A stretch of 49,043 nucleotides of DNA from Bacteroidales bacterium. Its GTDB lineage: Bacteria; Bacteroidota; Bacteroidia; Bacteroidales; UBA932. A model generated the notes under the pieces. It made no database searches. It had not been told where the DNA came from and was given only the letters and a program-made list of their open reading frames with translations. Positions 1-9,897 of the stretch are shown one piece after another (the stretch's first letter is position 1; the number at the start of each line of letters is the position of its first letter). The stretch covers positions 1-49,043 of the forward strand of contig JAKSKO010000006.1 of NCBI GenBank assembly GCA_024401715.1, given 5' to 3'. The position numbers and the translations under genes were made by a program.

Positions 1-68
1 GCCACGCTCGCCAACTTCAGATAGATGTGACCAATTGATTTTTAGAGGAAATTTACGAATAAAATGGT

Positions 69-108
69 AAAAAAAGGGGCTGCCCCGATTTAGACAGCCC
101 CTTTTTTT
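69..108 (-). terminator. Rho-independent terminator of the SusC/SusD operon
   Basis: A perfect 14-bp stem (69-82 with 95-108) has a GGGGCTG/CAGCCCC core and A7/T7 flanks, with a 12-nt loop. It lies 24 bp past the stop of the last gene of the leftward operon, and on the minus strand the stem ends in a T7 run. The flanks are symmetric, so it could also stop transcription arriving from the left. Bases 1-68 hold nothing I can recognise. Confidence 0.9.
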
Positions 109-131
109 AAATTATTAGTTGTTTGGGAAAC

Positions 132-3100
132 TTATTTGACAATTTTTGCCACACGCTCCGGTTTAGCGCTCTTAGGAGCAGCCTCCACTGGGCAGACTGC
201 AACTATAGCACATGGCTGAACATCAGACATCATCTTGTAAGAACCACTAGCCTTAGCGAATGATGAGTTGCCCTTGCCACCACATGCTGACACACTTGAT
301 GGCACATGACCCTCTTTGTAGAATACAAGAGGAGCAACATAATATGAATATGCGCCACCACTTGCTGTGGCCTGATAGCCATCAACTGCAAGAGAAAGAG
401 TGTACGCGTTGTAGTCAACAACGAACTGAATACCGCTTGTTACATAGTATTCGCCAACGATGCCACGCCAAACGACTGAAGCACCACTTGCGGATATACC
501 TGTTTCAGTTTTATCAGCTACAGTCAGAGTCTTAGAATCTTTGTCGTATGAAGCTACTGGTGCCTGAACTGCAAGTGAGTATTGCGCAAGGAAAGAATCA
601 AACGAAGGATCGAAGTTCTCCATCTTGACTCCGACACCTGATTTAGATAACTTCATAGTCCAGTTTGTAAAGGTCTCTGCTCCCTCTTCCCATCCTTCAG
701 TTGCAGAAGGACAGATCCAGTTGCCAAGAAGTTCTGATGGAATATTATCCTCATACTTGGTCATGTCAGCAAGGTTGGTGAAAGGAGTAAAAGTATTACC
801 TTTTCCAGCATTGGTTCCAGACTGGATTACCCAAGAACAGCCCATGGCATAGAATTCCCTTCCGTTGTAGTTGCCTGCATAAACCTTCAATGCGTTATTC
901 TCGAAAGCCCAGCGTGCAATCTCGTTAGGGGTCTTGCTATTTGTAGGGTATGCGCCATAACTGTTTGATCCAGACTTAAAGACACCGGCAAGATAAATAT
1001 CACATGCGCCATAGCTTGAATGTGTAGTTGTTGCAGTAGTCTTCTGCTCTGTAAGAGTAAAGAACCCATTGCTGAATGCGGCCTCTACATTTTCAAACTC
1101 ATATGCGGTAAATGTAGAACTTCCGGCATATGACTGGTTCTTGATGCCTGAGAATGTATAAGTTGAGCCCTGTTCTTTGGCTGCGATTGTAACAACTACA
1201 TCACCCATTGCCCACTGGCCAAGGTAATCCTCATATTTTGCATCGCATTTAGGTTCCTCGTATACATACTCTGTCATTGAATACTTACCTGTTGGGTTGC
1301 AATTCTCGTCAACACCTACAGTGAAGAAATAGTAGTGACCGTATGACTGTTTCTTGAAGTCATCATAATCGCCATCCTGGTTATATGCGTAATAAGAGAA
1401 ATAAGATGGTCCATAATAATACAGGGTGTTATATGCAAGGTAGTCTGTACCCATTGCAAGAGCGCCCTCGATACCCATAGCCTCGAAATCCTCCTCAGAA
1501 ACCATATAGTGGCAGAAGTAGTCCTCACCTGCAGAAACAGCAGTCTCTACATGCCATGGATATGAAGCATTAGATCCGTTTGGATTGAATGTTGTCTTCC
1601 AGTTCGGATTGAGTTCTGCCTTGAATTCTTTGGCAGAATTTGCAATCATCATGAAGACATTGTTCTCTTCATCTTCCATACCCATAACGAAGTAACCATC
1701 CACCTGTACATATTTGCCTACAAGTTCATCCAGGCCTAGAGACTCCAGCGGGCTTTCAACCCATACAACATCACCCATAGGAGTTGTAAGAGTGAGAACA
1801 CCTTCCTCTGCAGTAAGAGGACCGGTTACGAAAACATGCTGAGGGCTGTCATAAGCCAGACCTGCACCGTAGTAGATTGGAGTTGGGTCTGTTACCTCAA
1901 CAGGCTCGGCCTCAACCTGAGAAACAGAAGAAACTGTGAATCCGTCAGGAGTCTTCATGCCGGAGATGTTCAGAGTAGAACCTACTGCATAATAGTCTTT
2001 TGGTACATAAAGGAATTTCTTGCCATCGGTAACAACAACGCTGTACTGTGAAGCGGCTGCAACAACAAGATTGTACAGCTCTACAGGTTTGTAGTCTTCC
2101 ACATCGTCAAGAGAAGCGAGGTCGGTAACAACTGCAGGGCTTGGGTACTGGAGCACGATGAACTCGAGATAACTATTGCCATAAGAGACGTCAACCTGTG
2201 CAGAACGGAACTTACCTGTGGTGTTCTCTGCGGCAACCAGGACAATCTCATCCTTGTATGCCTTGGTGTCAGGAGCAACTGTAAGCCATTTTGCAAGCGG
2301 GTTGATCCAAACCTCATCATACTCCATGTTGCCCTCGATGGTGAGAACTACGTTGCCACCAGCGGCAGTTACGGTTTCAACATCAAGAGAAGCGTCAAGT
2401 ACACCCTCTTTGAAAACAAGGGATTTGATATCTGATTTACCTTTGCCATTTGCAGCATAGATGAAAATCTTACCTTCAGAATTATCAAGATTGGTGACCG
2501 TGATGTAACCAGGATTCTCGCCTTTAGGGAGAGAAACAACTTTTGCTTTCCAGCCATCTGTTACGCTAAGGATATCAACCTCAAGTTCATCACCCTCCTG
2601 TGCACCGGCTACGGTATACTCAAGGGCAATACTTTCACCTTCAGGGACACCTACGTCCTTGCGGTCGTGAACAGCAATATTCAGAGAGAATGGAAGCTCT
2701 TTCTGGATTACATGAGCCTCTCCGTTGATCCAGAAGGTAACGGTGGTCTCGCCGTCCTCGATAGAGATTGTAGAGCCACCGGCTTCACCCAGCTGCTCTA
2801 CAACAGTCCATGTCTGGCCGTTGTCGTATGAAAGCTCCCATTTGCCCTCGTTGATGCGGAACATAGGAGTTGCACCGTTAACAGACATCGGATTGCCCTC
2901 GGAATCCTTCAGGACCTCACCGTTGATTGCCCAGTAGAACTTACCGTCGATAGAGACAACGCTGATAGTAGGAGCGTCACCTTTTTCGCCCTGAGGACCC
3001 TGTGGACCTTCCGGACCCTGAGGACCCTGAGGACCAACTTCGCCCTGATCGCCTTTGTCGCCTTTCTCAACGGTGGCTGTTGTGCCATCGGAGAAAGTGA

Positions 3101-3335
3101 TGGTGAATCCTCCAGCTGAAGGTTTCACATCGGTAACCCAAAGTTTGCCTTCGATAGAGGCAATGATAGACTGGAGACTAGGAATAGTCAAGGTGTTAAG
3201 TTCCTTGCAGTATTCCTCCAGTTTGCTTACTCTATTCTCAAGGTCATCAACCCTGTTGTAGAGAGCCTGATCCTTCGCACATCCCACGAAGAAAAGGGCT
3301 GCGGCAGCAATTGCCAAAATTACTTTGTTTTTCAT
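132..3335 (-). CDS. Large modular surface lipoprotein with coiled coil, collagen-like repeat and BACON-like domain
   Basis: A 1067-aa protein with a lipoprotein signal peptide (lipobox ending at Cys19). In order: a heptad-rich segment (about residues 23-65, probable coiled coil), a collagen-like stretch of ten Gly-X-Y triplets (92-121), a short domain as in the DUF4988/PL29 N-terminal family (about 122-185), a BACON-like beta domain (about 312-400, ending in a LEFIVLQYP-type strand), an OB-like region (about 410-560), and two C-terminal beta modules starting with a G-x-W motif (about 700-840 and 870-1030). The last module is clearly related to one in the neighbouring 908-aa lipoprotein. It is the last gene of the SusC/SusD operon, 21 bp after its neighbour. 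It is probably exported to the cell surface as a ligand-binding or adhesion protein. I see no catalytic motif; the lyase activity suggested by the PL29 name is not supported here. Confidence 0.85.
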   Translation of the reverse strand: MKNKVILAIAAAALFFVGCAKDQALYNRVDDLENRVSKLEEYCKELNTLTIPSLQSIIASIEGKLWVTDVKPSAGGFTITFSDGTTATVEKGDKGDQGEVGPQGPQGPEGPQGPQGEKGDAPTISVVSIDGKFYWAINGEVLKDSEGNPMSVNGATPMFRINEGKWELSYDNGQTWTVVEQLGEAGGSTISIEDGETTVTFWINGEAHVIQKELPFSLNIAVHDRKDVGVPEGESIALEYTVAGAQEGDELEVDILSVTDGWKAKVVSLPKGENPGYITVTNLDNSEGKIFIYAANGKGKSDIKSLVFKEGVLDASLDVETVTAAGGNVVLTIEGNMEYDEVWINPLAKWLTVAPDTKAYKDEIVLVAAENTTGKFRSAQVDVSYGNSYLEFIVLQYPSPAVVTDLASLDDVEDYKPVELYNLVVAAASQYSVVVTDGKKFLYVPKDYYAVGSTLNISGMKTPDGFTVSSVSQVEAEPVEVTDPTPIYYGAGLAYDSPQHVFVTGPLTAEEGVLTLTTPMGDVVWVESPLESLGLDELVGKYVQVDGYFVMGMEDEENNVFMMIANSAKEFKAELNPNWKTTFNPNGSNASYPWHVETAVSAGEDYFCHYMVSEEDFEAMGIEGALAMGTDYLAYNTLYYYGPSYFSYYAYNQDGDYDDFKKQSYGHYYFFTVGVDENCNPTGKYSMTEYVYEEPKCDAKYEDYLGQWAMGDVVVTIAAKEQGSTYTFSGIKNQSYAGSSTFTAYEFENVEAAFSNGFFTLTEQKTTATTTHSSYGACDIYLAGVFKSGSNSYGAYPTNSKTPNEIARWAFENNALKVYAGNYNGREFYAMGCSWVIQSGTNAGKGNTFTPFTNLADMTKYEDNIPSELLGNWICPSATEGWEEGAETFTNWTMKLSKSGVGVKMENFDPSFDSFLAQYSLAVQAPVASYDKDSKTLTVADKTETGISASGASVVWRGIVGEYYVTSGIQFVVDYNAYTLSLAVDGYQATASGGAYSYYVAPLVFYKEGHVPSSVSACGGKGNSSFAKASGSYKMMSDVQPCAIVAVCPVEAAPKSAKPERVAKIVK
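2973..3062 (-). repeat. Collagen-like Gly-X-Y triplet repeat, 10 units
   Basis: Ten consecutive Gly-X-Y triplets (residues 92-121 of the 1067-aa lipoprotein), with GPQ and GPE units in the middle and GDK/GDQ/GEK at the ends. The DNA is a tandem 9-bp repeat and so a plausible site of length variation by slippage. It directly follows the predicted coiled coil, which suggests a trimeric stalk. Confidence 0.85.
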
Positions 3336-3356
3336 AATGTATGTGATTAAAAATTA

Positions 3357-6083
3357 TTATTTCACACGTTTGATAAGTTTCACGCGATTGTTTACAGCGG
3401 TAAAAACAAATGAAGTATTCGCTTTCAATAGGGATTTATAAATACTGTTGTTCTTAGCGTTGTATGGAAGTACCTGAACAGGATATACCTGGGCAGGAGC
3501 AAAAGAAGCCATGGACTTCACAGGAATGTTTGTCTTCTGCCAGCTATAGCTCTTTTCTACATAATTCATCTTCTTGGCTGTGCCGCTTGCCTTGCTTGCA
3601 GAGAGTGGAAATTCTGAAGGATTGTTTTGGAAGGTATAAACACCGCCTTCAGGATCGGAAACCGGTACTGCTATGATTTCCAGACGGCTAAATGTGTATT
3701 CCCCACCGCCAGAAAGTTCAAATTTGTTACCTGTGAATTTAGCGGTTCCATCAGACTGGATTGTACCGGTAGCCACATCGTAGTAGCTTTCACCATTTGA
3801 AGTTATGTAATACTCTCTGCCGTCACTATGAATAAACTTGCCGACATAGAAGAGATCACACGGGCCCTCTGGAACGCCGATATTAACATTTGAAGCAATA
3901 GGATCATCATCACTGCCAAACAGGGTGATTGTACCATCCGCATTGTATTCTACCGGTGATTCACTGAAGAAACTTTCTTCCATCTGCCAGCCAAGCATAT
4001 TGAAAGACTTGTCTGCAGTTTTTTGTGATAGAGAAATAGCAAAGTCTCCGTTTTCCGAAGCAACATTCCAATTTCCAAGCCACTTGTTGTATTTCTCCGA
4101 TCCTCCCTGGTCACCGCCACCCTGTCCTTTCCTGGTGAGGGTAGTAGGAAGAGGTGTCTTATCCTTGGTCAATGTAAGATATTTACCATCACTGGTTGCT
4201 GCAACAAATTGTGCACGCTCAAGCACATGACTGCTTCCGTCAGAGAATTTAACTTCACCTTGGGTTAGAGACACTTCATTTCCATTCATGGAACCAGTAA
4301 ATATCACGTATGTTCCAGTTGCAAAGCTTTTTTCTCCGTAACCGCCATAGAAGCCTACGCTGCATTCTCCATATGTACTTGAAGTATATGTGCCAATTTC
4401 ATCCTGACCATGCACCTCTATACCTTTGGTTGAACTGTCATATATAGCAGTAACAGGGAAATCCTTACCCTCAATACCGGTGATGGTGTAAGTTGAACCT
4501 TCCACGAGAGCAGTAATCTTCCATGTGTCAGTTGATGCTCCTCGAACAGACTCCCACTCGCCAAGCCATGCGTTATAGCCTGTCTTTTCGTCTCCGCCAG
4601 GGGTGTCTCCGCCGCCACCATTGCCACCGCTCGTTCTCTTAAACACAAGCGGTTGTGCATACAGTGAATAGAAGCCAGGTTCCACCGGATCGTCTACATA
4701 AGCACCGTAGTTTTCAGTTGAAAGAGTAAGCGTATTATTTACATAGTCATATGTAAATTCTATATCAACCTTCTGATTATTATCATTCAATCCAACCCAA
4801 ACAACAGGGGTACCATCCGCTTGGATGCCTGTGGCGGAATTAACTGGAACAGTAAGCGTAGAGCCATTGAGTTTTGCACTTGCTGGTTCGCAAGACAGAT
4901 CGTACTTGCTTAGGAATTCATCAAAACTCTTGTCGAAACCAGCTATAGAGAATGAAGACCCGCTCTTTGTGATAGTCATCGTCCAATTCTCTACTGGTTC
5001 GCCCCAATAGTCTATAGCTGAAGCGCAATACCAGGTACCGCTGACATCAGTAGGATCTCCAGGGTTATCTCCGCCGCCACCGCCTTTAACGGTGAATTCG
5101 CTGTACTGATAGTGACCGGTGAGAGCCTCATCTGCTGTGAAACCGATAGCGAACGCGATATAGTCACCAGCTTCCATAGGATCGAAGATCTCAAAATCAG
5201 AATCTTCATAGAGGAAGTCTGCGAACGTGATATCAGGGTAGAATAGTTGATAGAATTCAACAGCCTCTTTAATCTCTTCACGGAGATTGTCACCTACAAC
5301 CATAGCATAGTCATCCATTTCCATTCCGCTCTGTTCGAATTCAGACTTGGAGACATAGGTAATAGAGTAAAGACCGGATTTCGCAGGATCTGTAACATCG
5401 TTGTAGATGTATGCTGCGTCCTCATCATTATAAGGTTTCACACCGTCATAGTATACAGACCAGTTATCATCCTGCTTCATGAATGAAACATTGGACTGGG
5501 TAACTTTGATTACGCCTGTATCAACGCCCAGGTGCCATGCGATTTCAGCCATGCGTGAAGGATCTTCCGGAGAGCCTACAGTGGTGTTTTCCGCAACGGC
5601 AACATGAAGATTGTTTTTGGTTACGGTGAGAGTAATCCATGAAGCATCGGTTGCTGCTTCCAGCATTTCGTCATAGGCATAAGGGAAGTTGAACTCTGCG
5701 GCCAAGGCAGATGTCCTGATGTCAGAAGGCTCGAAGCCGGAAGAATTGAAGCCGAACTGCTGGATAGTATACTTATACTCCTTGCCGCCGCAGCTTACTG
5801 TAGCAACGGTATAGCGTGACTGAAGGTCTTCATTGGCAGCAGCAGTGAATACAATCTGGTCTCCCTCATCCTCTGCTGTGCACCAAGTCTTGTCTACAGA
5901 CACGGTGAAAGCTTTCGTTGCTTCATAAGCTATACTTGCCTGTCCACCCTTAGCAGGAATAACCAGAGTACTGCTTACAACTTTGAAAGCAGGAGCCTCC
6001 TCCTGCGGAACCGCCTGTTTTTTACAGGAGATTCCGCCAAGAAGAGCGAGGCCCATCGATATAATTGAAACAAATCTTTTCAT
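3357..6083 (-). CDS. Multi-module lipoprotein with BACON-like domains and Gly-rich linkers
   Basis: A 908-aa protein with a lipoprotein signal peptide (ISC-K, Cys20). Two BACON-like beta domains follow (about 33-113 and 116-200). After a middle region come three beta-rich modules, each starting with a G-x-W or L-G-x-W motif (about 345-480, 502-650, 668-800) and each preceded by a glycine-rich linker (about 332-342, 484-500, 655-665). Module 1 aligns by eye with the last module of the next gene in the operon (shared NWTM, SFD-FL, GI-A-G-VVW positions). These look like lipocalin-like binding modules on a flexible string. It lies 13 bp from the DUF4302 gene. I see no enzyme motif; a surface ligand-binding role is inferred from context only. 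Confidence 0.8.
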   Translation of the reverse strand: MKRFVSIISMGLALLGGISCKKQAVPQEEAPAFKVVSSTLVIPAKGGQASIAYEATKAFTVSVDKTWCTAEDEGDQIVFTAAANEDLQSRYTVATVSCGGKEYKYTIQQFGFNSSGFEPSDIRTSALAAEFNFPYAYDEMLEAATDASWITLTVTKNNLHVAVAENTTVGSPEDPSRMAEIAWHLGVDTGVIKVTQSNVSFMKQDDNWSVYYDGVKPYNDEDAAYIYNDVTDPAKSGLYSITYVSKSEFEQSGMEMDDYAMVVGDNLREEIKEAVEFYQLFYPDITFADFLYEDSDFEIFDPMEAGDYIAFAIGFTADEALTGHYQYSEFTVKGGGGGDNPGDPTDVSGTWYCASAIDYWGEPVENWTMTITKSGSSFSIAGFDKSFDEFLSKYDLSCEPASAKLNGSTLTVPVNSATGIQADGTPVVWVGLNDNNQKVDIEFTYDYVNNTLTLSTENYGAYVDDPVEPGFYSLYAQPLVFKRTSGGNGGGGDTPGGDEKTGYNAWLGEWESVRGASTDTWKITALVEGSTYTITGIEGKDFPVTAIYDSSTKGIEVHGQDEIGTYTSSTYGECSVGFYGGYGEKSFATGTYVIFTGSMNGNEVSLTQGEVKFSDGSSHVLERAQFVAATSDGKYLTLTKDKTPLPTTLTRKGQGGGDQGGSEKYNKWLGNWNVASENGDFAISLSQKTADKSFNMLGWQMEESFFSESPVEYNADGTITLFGSDDDPIASNVNIGVPEGPCDLFYVGKFIHSDGREYYITSNGESYYDVATGTIQSDGTAKFTGNKFELSGGGEYTFSRLEIIAVPVSDPEGGVYTFQNNPSEFPLSASKASGTAKKMNYVEKSYSWQKTNIPVKSMASFAPAQVYPVQVLPYNAKNNSIYKSLLKANTSFVFTAVNNRVKLIKRVK

Positions 6084-6096
6084 AATAGTTCAGAAA

Positions 6097-7380
6097 TTAT
6101 TTGCGGGTCATATACTGGAGATATGGGAACTGGTAGTCATCACCCCAGCCTGTAAAAGAACCACTATCTCCAGCCGGTCCGATACCCCAGAGAAGGAATG
6201 AATCGATAGTCATATCTGTCAAGCCATTATCACTGAGGAGGAATCTATCGGTGTCAAGATCCTTGTGAATAACCATACCATAAGAAGTGTCCCATGTAAG
6301 GTTACCACCGCCTACAAGAGACCATGCAGCAAACCATACGTCAACATTACCTTCTGAGCCTACCATCTGAGAATTTATATTGAGACGTCCTTTGGCAGAA
6401 TCATACGCGCAATACAACTCAAAGTCATGACTGAGTTTAGCAGAAAGACCTTTAAGCATGAATCCCTTCGAGTCTGCAGTAGGTACCAGGGAGACATTAT
6501 AAGTAAGTCTGCCGCCATATGCGCTCAGCACATAATCACCGGCAAAATCAAGATAGCTTGTATAATCATCCGGAAGTTTTCCCTGGAATGTATAGCTGCC
6601 GTTAGTCAAAACATTATTTCCGGCAAAATACATGAACTCTGTGAAAGTGGCTCCTGCAACCTTGTATGGCTTATACATGCGAATGCCTGTGTCTGTATAC
6701 ATGAAAGGAGTCACGACACTTACTTTTTCCTCATCTCCATCCTCGTATGTGAAAGTGATGTGACGGTGGTCGAAATCAATTTCGCCGTCCACATCAGTCT
6801 CACCTACTTTGCCATTGATGACAGCAGCGCGCATGCTACCTGCCATATCACTAACCTTGGCCATATATGCCTGCGGGGTAATACCCTCAGGGAAACGGTG
6901 AAGATTGTAGAAGTTGCCAGAACGCTTGCCGCGGAGCTCTATATTGTCGGCTGAAACGCTTACAACATTGAACTCGAAGTCGCCGCCCTTGGCCTCATAC
7001 TCCGATGAAGAAGGAGTTGCGAAAAAGTGCAAAGCCTCATTGTAGCCGTCAAAAGAAAGCACGGCACCGTTATCGTCCGTCATCTTATACAGACTGGTAT
7101 AAGCATTCTCCGGATCCAGCTCACAAACAACAGAGACTTCCTGCTCGTCAAACATCAGATGATAGGCATAACCGCCGTATTTCTGGTTTGCACCCGGATA
7201 GTACTCCATAAGCCAGCCGGAAGAACTGCCTTGAAGAACAGCATAAGTATCTTCCAAAAGGTTCTGGAGACGTTCAGAAGAAGATTCATCAAAAATATCG
7301 GCCTGATTCTTCAAGCAAGACTGCGCAGACACCAGAACCACCGATGCCAGAAGCGCGAATATTAGTTTACCTGTTTTCAT
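6097..7380 (-). CDS. DUF4302-type lipoprotein
   Basis: A 427-aa protein with a lipoprotein signal peptide (QSC-L, Cys22). The N-terminal part, with a leucine-rich helix followed by S-S-G-W-L-M-E-Y-Y-P and G-G-Y-A-Y, is the hallmark of the DUF4302 family, which in Bacteroidales is usually encoded beside SusC/SusD and a zinc metallopeptidase lipoprotein, as here. The C-terminal half, starting near a FAGDY motif, is beta-rich and may be distantly related to the G-x-W modules of the next two genes. It is an outer-membrane-anchored accessory protein of unknown function. Gaps of 11 and 13 bp to its neighbours indicate one operon. Confidence 0.85.
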   Translation of the reverse strand: MKTGKLIFALLASVVLVSAQSCLKNQADIFDESSSERLQNLLEDTYAVLQGSSSGWLMEYYPGANQKYGGYAYHLMFDEQEVSVVCELDPENAYTSLYKMTDDNGAVLSFDGYNEALHFFATPSSSEYEAKGGDFEFNVVSVSADNIELRGKRSGNFYNLHRFPEGITPQAYMAKVSDMAGSMRAAVINGKVGETDVDGEIDFDHRHITFTYEDGDEEKVSVVTPFMYTDTGIRMYKPYKVAGATFTEFMYFAGNNVLTNGSYTFQGKLPDDYTSYLDFAGDYVLSAYGGRLTYNVSLVPTADSKGFMLKGLSAKLSHDFELYCAYDSAKGRLNINSQMVGSEGNVDVWFAAWSLVGGGNLTWDTSYGMVIHKDLDTDRFLLSDNGLTDMTIDSFLLWGIGPAGDSGSFTGWGDDYQFPYLQYMTRK

Positions 7381-7391
7381 AATCAGCCTCC

Positions 7392-8291
7392 TTATTTAAT
7401 GGTAAGGTCTTCAAGGTCCACGCGGCCGCTAACCACGTCATTCTGACGGCGCAGGATAGTGGCGCGCAGCTGGTCGATATCAACATCGAAAGTGTCTTTC
7501 ATATAATCACGAACCACATCAAGTTTCTTTGTGATAAGGTCGGCGGCATCTTTGCCCGCAGAAGAAAGCTGGTAGTCCCAATATTCCTGAGTGTTTGTCA
7601 CATAGATTGAAAGCATCTCTGCGAAATCCTCACCTGATGAGTGCTGGGCATAATCACTGATGAAACCGTTCTGAAGATACTCCTTGTTGAAAGGTTCTGT
7701 ACTCCAGCTGTCGGCAACATAACCGGAACCTGTGATCTGGGAGAACTCTGTAGGATAGTTCTTTGTCTGGTTCAGGATATGTGTGAACTCGTGATGGATT
7801 GTTTTGATATAGTAGTGGTTCAGAGCATCGGCACCCTGTTCCAGACATTCTGTAAGATATAGGATACCTGACAGGAGTATCTTCTTGCCACCCTCGGCAG
7901 TACCAAGGATGTAGGTACCGTTGTTCCTGTACTCCCATTCTCCTATAAGGAAGAACATTTTAGGGAAGTAACTGCGTGTGAATGTGGTGCCGGCAACCTC
8001 ATCATAGGTATCTATGCAAAGATACTTTACAAGGTGAGCCATCATCACAGACTCTTTATACGGAGCAGGGACTGTATAGTAATTCATGTCCGACTCGCCC
8101 ATCTCGAAACGATACTTGAACTCTATGTTGTACGGGTTCACGTAGTAGTTCGTAAGCCATTTGTCGAAATCGTTCTGAGGAACGTCATTAACAACAATGA
8201 CACTGTGCGGATCCAACACCTCTTTCTGGCAAGAAGTGGCAGAAGCAAGGGCAAGTACAGCTGCTGATAAGATTATAATATACTTTTTCAT
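7392..8291 (-). CDS. Putative zinc-binding metallopeptidase lipoprotein (Peptidase Mx1 type)
   Basis: A 299-aa protein with a lipoprotein signal peptide (ATSC-Q). A clear zinc motif H-E-F-T-H (within H-H-E-F-T-H-I-L-N-Q) lies mid-protein, as in the SusD-linked Mx1 metallopeptidase family; the third zinc ligand cannot be named by eye. It would act at the outer membrane, and a metallopeptidase without any glycoside hydrolase in the operon suggests that the locus handles a protein or peptide ligand. It is 5 bp downstream of susD and 11 bp upstream of the DUF4302 gene. Confidence 0.85.
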   Translation of the reverse strand: MKKYIIILSAAVLALASATSCQKEVLDPHSVIVVNDVPQNDFDKWLTNYYVNPYNIEFKYRFEMGESDMNYYTVPAPYKESVMMAHLVKYLCIDTYDEVAGTTFTRSYFPKMFFLIGEWEYRNNGTYILGTAEGGKKILLSGILYLTECLEQGADALNHYYIKTIHHEFTHILNQTKNYPTEFSQITGSGYVADSWSTEPFNKEYLQNGFISDYAQHSSGEDFAEMLSIYVTNTQEYWDYQLSSAGKDAADLITKKLDVVRDYMKDTFDVDIDQLRATILRRQNDVVSGRVDLEDLTIK

Positions 8292-8296
8292 AACTG

Positions 8297-9880
8297 TTAC
8301 CTAGGATTTGCCTGATATTCGGCGTCAATAACTTTCTTAGGAATCTGGATTGCACGGCGCTCGTCATCAACTGTAAGGATGTCACCAGCAGTATGAGGCT
8401 GACCGTCAGAGCCCATAACACGGCGCTGAATCTCAATTCCGTAACGTTTAACATCAAACCATCTGAGGCCCTGTCCAAGACCGTCAACTCGTTTGCAGAG
8501 CAGACAGAAGTGGAGAAGGTTCTCCTGAAGTGGATTCTCTTCCAGAGCTGGAAGGAACGGCGCATTCAGATGCTTCTTGACTGTAGAAACCATAGGGGTT
8601 GCATACTCTACCGCAGAAAGTTTCTGGCTGATCTCCTCTTTGGTAAGGTTCCAGTCTTTCTTTGAGATGTTGCTAAGCCACAGGTTCATGTCTGCCACGG
8701 CATCGTCAAAGTTGCCAAGGATAATATTAGCCTCTGCACGCTCCAGCAATACATGGTCTGTTGTAAACGCAGGATATACGGTACGATAGTAACCAATCTG
8801 TGCAACAGGGTCTGTATACTCGAAGAGGTAAGGCAACTTCCAGAAGATAACCCTGTCCAGATTGGTTGCGGAGTAAACCTTCATTGGAGAAGCATAGAAA
8901 CCGTTGTTGCTCTGGCCAAGGAGTTTTGCAAGCGCGATACCGGTCTCGTTATTGGCAAGATAGTTGCCAGAAGAATACTTGGAGTATAAGTAATACGGAC
9001 CGAACGCAAGACCCATCTTGGAGTATGCTGTCATAAGCAGCAGATTGCATGGAAGAGCAGCGTCGATAAAGTGGTTTGTAATCACCTCGCGATCCTGAGT
9101 CATTTTGGCCTGAGCCCTCCAGTCACGAAGAACGCCACCCGGAACAGAACCCAGACAAGAAGTTGCATATTTCACGGCAAGATCCCACTTCTCATAGAAA
9201 AGATAGAAACGTGTTGCGAAAGCGTAAGCAGCCTTGGCGTTGAAGTGATACTTCGGAACCTTGTAGTATCCGTCGCTGATGTTAGGCAGCGCACGCTGGA
9301 GGTCGGCATCAATCTTGTCGTAGATTGCGGCAAGGGTTTCACGCTGATATTTAGGGTTGAGACCCTGCTCCGGCATGCTCATGTATGTAACGCCAAGTTT
9401 CTCGTCAGCAGTGCTCTCTGTGTAGGCATGACAGAACACATTGGCAAGAATGAAGTGGCTATATGCACGGCAGATAAGAGCCTCGGCCATTTCTGGCTCG
9501 TATCCCTTTGCCTCAGGGCCAACCATTTTCTCTATAGCTTCGATAACCTGGTTAGAGTGTGCAATTGCATTGTATGCACTCTGCCAAACGTTCTCGGTGT
9601 CCTCATTATCGGTCTCTGTAACGTCCTCCCATGCGAAAACCTGATCGATGAAACGGTCTGTGTTAGGGTTTTCAGGGCCGTAATCGTCCACATTGTCGGA
9701 AGAGAACTCGGTTACCAGCATATAATCAGTCTCGGGATAAGCCGATGTAAGCAGAGCACGGATTTTCTCCTGGGAATTTAGCTCTGTACGGTTATCGGGC
9801 ATCACATCCAGGAACTTATCACAAGAAGCCAGTGTAAGAACGGCTGCTGCAATAAAATATATAAAATTAAATTTCTTCAT
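8297..9880 (-). CDS. SusD/RagB-family outer-membrane lipoprotein
   Basis: A 527-aa protein with a lipoprotein signal peptide (ASC-D, Cys20) followed by the SusD-type start F-L-D-V-M-P-D-N-R-T. The helical body (CRAYSHFILANVF, then KAAYAFATRFYLF) and the end (W-F-D-V-K-R-Y-G, DDERRAIQIPK) match the SusD/RagB family, which caps the SusC transporter and binds ligand at the cell surface. It lies 17 bp downstream of susC; the length is usual for the family. The substrate is unknown. Confidence 0.95.
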   Translation of the reverse strand: MKKFNFIYFIAAAVLTLASCDKFLDVMPDNRTELNSQEKIRALLTSAYPETDYMLVTEFSSDNVDDYGPENPNTDRFIDQVFAWEDVTETDNEDTENVWQSAYNAIAHSNQVIEAIEKMVGPEAKGYEPEMAEALICRAYSHFILANVFCHAYTESTADEKLGVTYMSMPEQGLNPKYQRETLAAIYDKIDADLQRALPNISDGYYKVPKYHFNAKAAYAFATRFYLFYEKWDLAVKYATSCLGSVPGGVLRDWRAQAKMTQDREVITNHFIDAALPCNLLLMTAYSKMGLAFGPYYLYSKYSSGNYLANNETGIALAKLLGQSNNGFYASPMKVYSATNLDRVIFWKLPYLFEYTDPVAQIGYYRTVYPAFTTDHVLLERAEANIILGNFDDAVADMNLWLSNISKKDWNLTKEEISQKLSAVEYATPMVSTVKKHLNAPFLPALEENPLQENLLHFCLLCKRVDGLGQGLRWFDVKRYGIEIQRRVMGSDGQPHTAGDILTVDDERRAIQIPKKVIDAEYQANPR

Positions 9881-9897
9881 AATATGTATCCTCCCGA

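Noticed and set aside
132-6083. Type IX secretion C-terminal signal on the two large lipoproteins
   Set aside because: Their basic ends (RVAKIVK, LIKRVK) superficially resemble one, but no C-terminal beta-sandwich domain is seen and both are lipoproteins.
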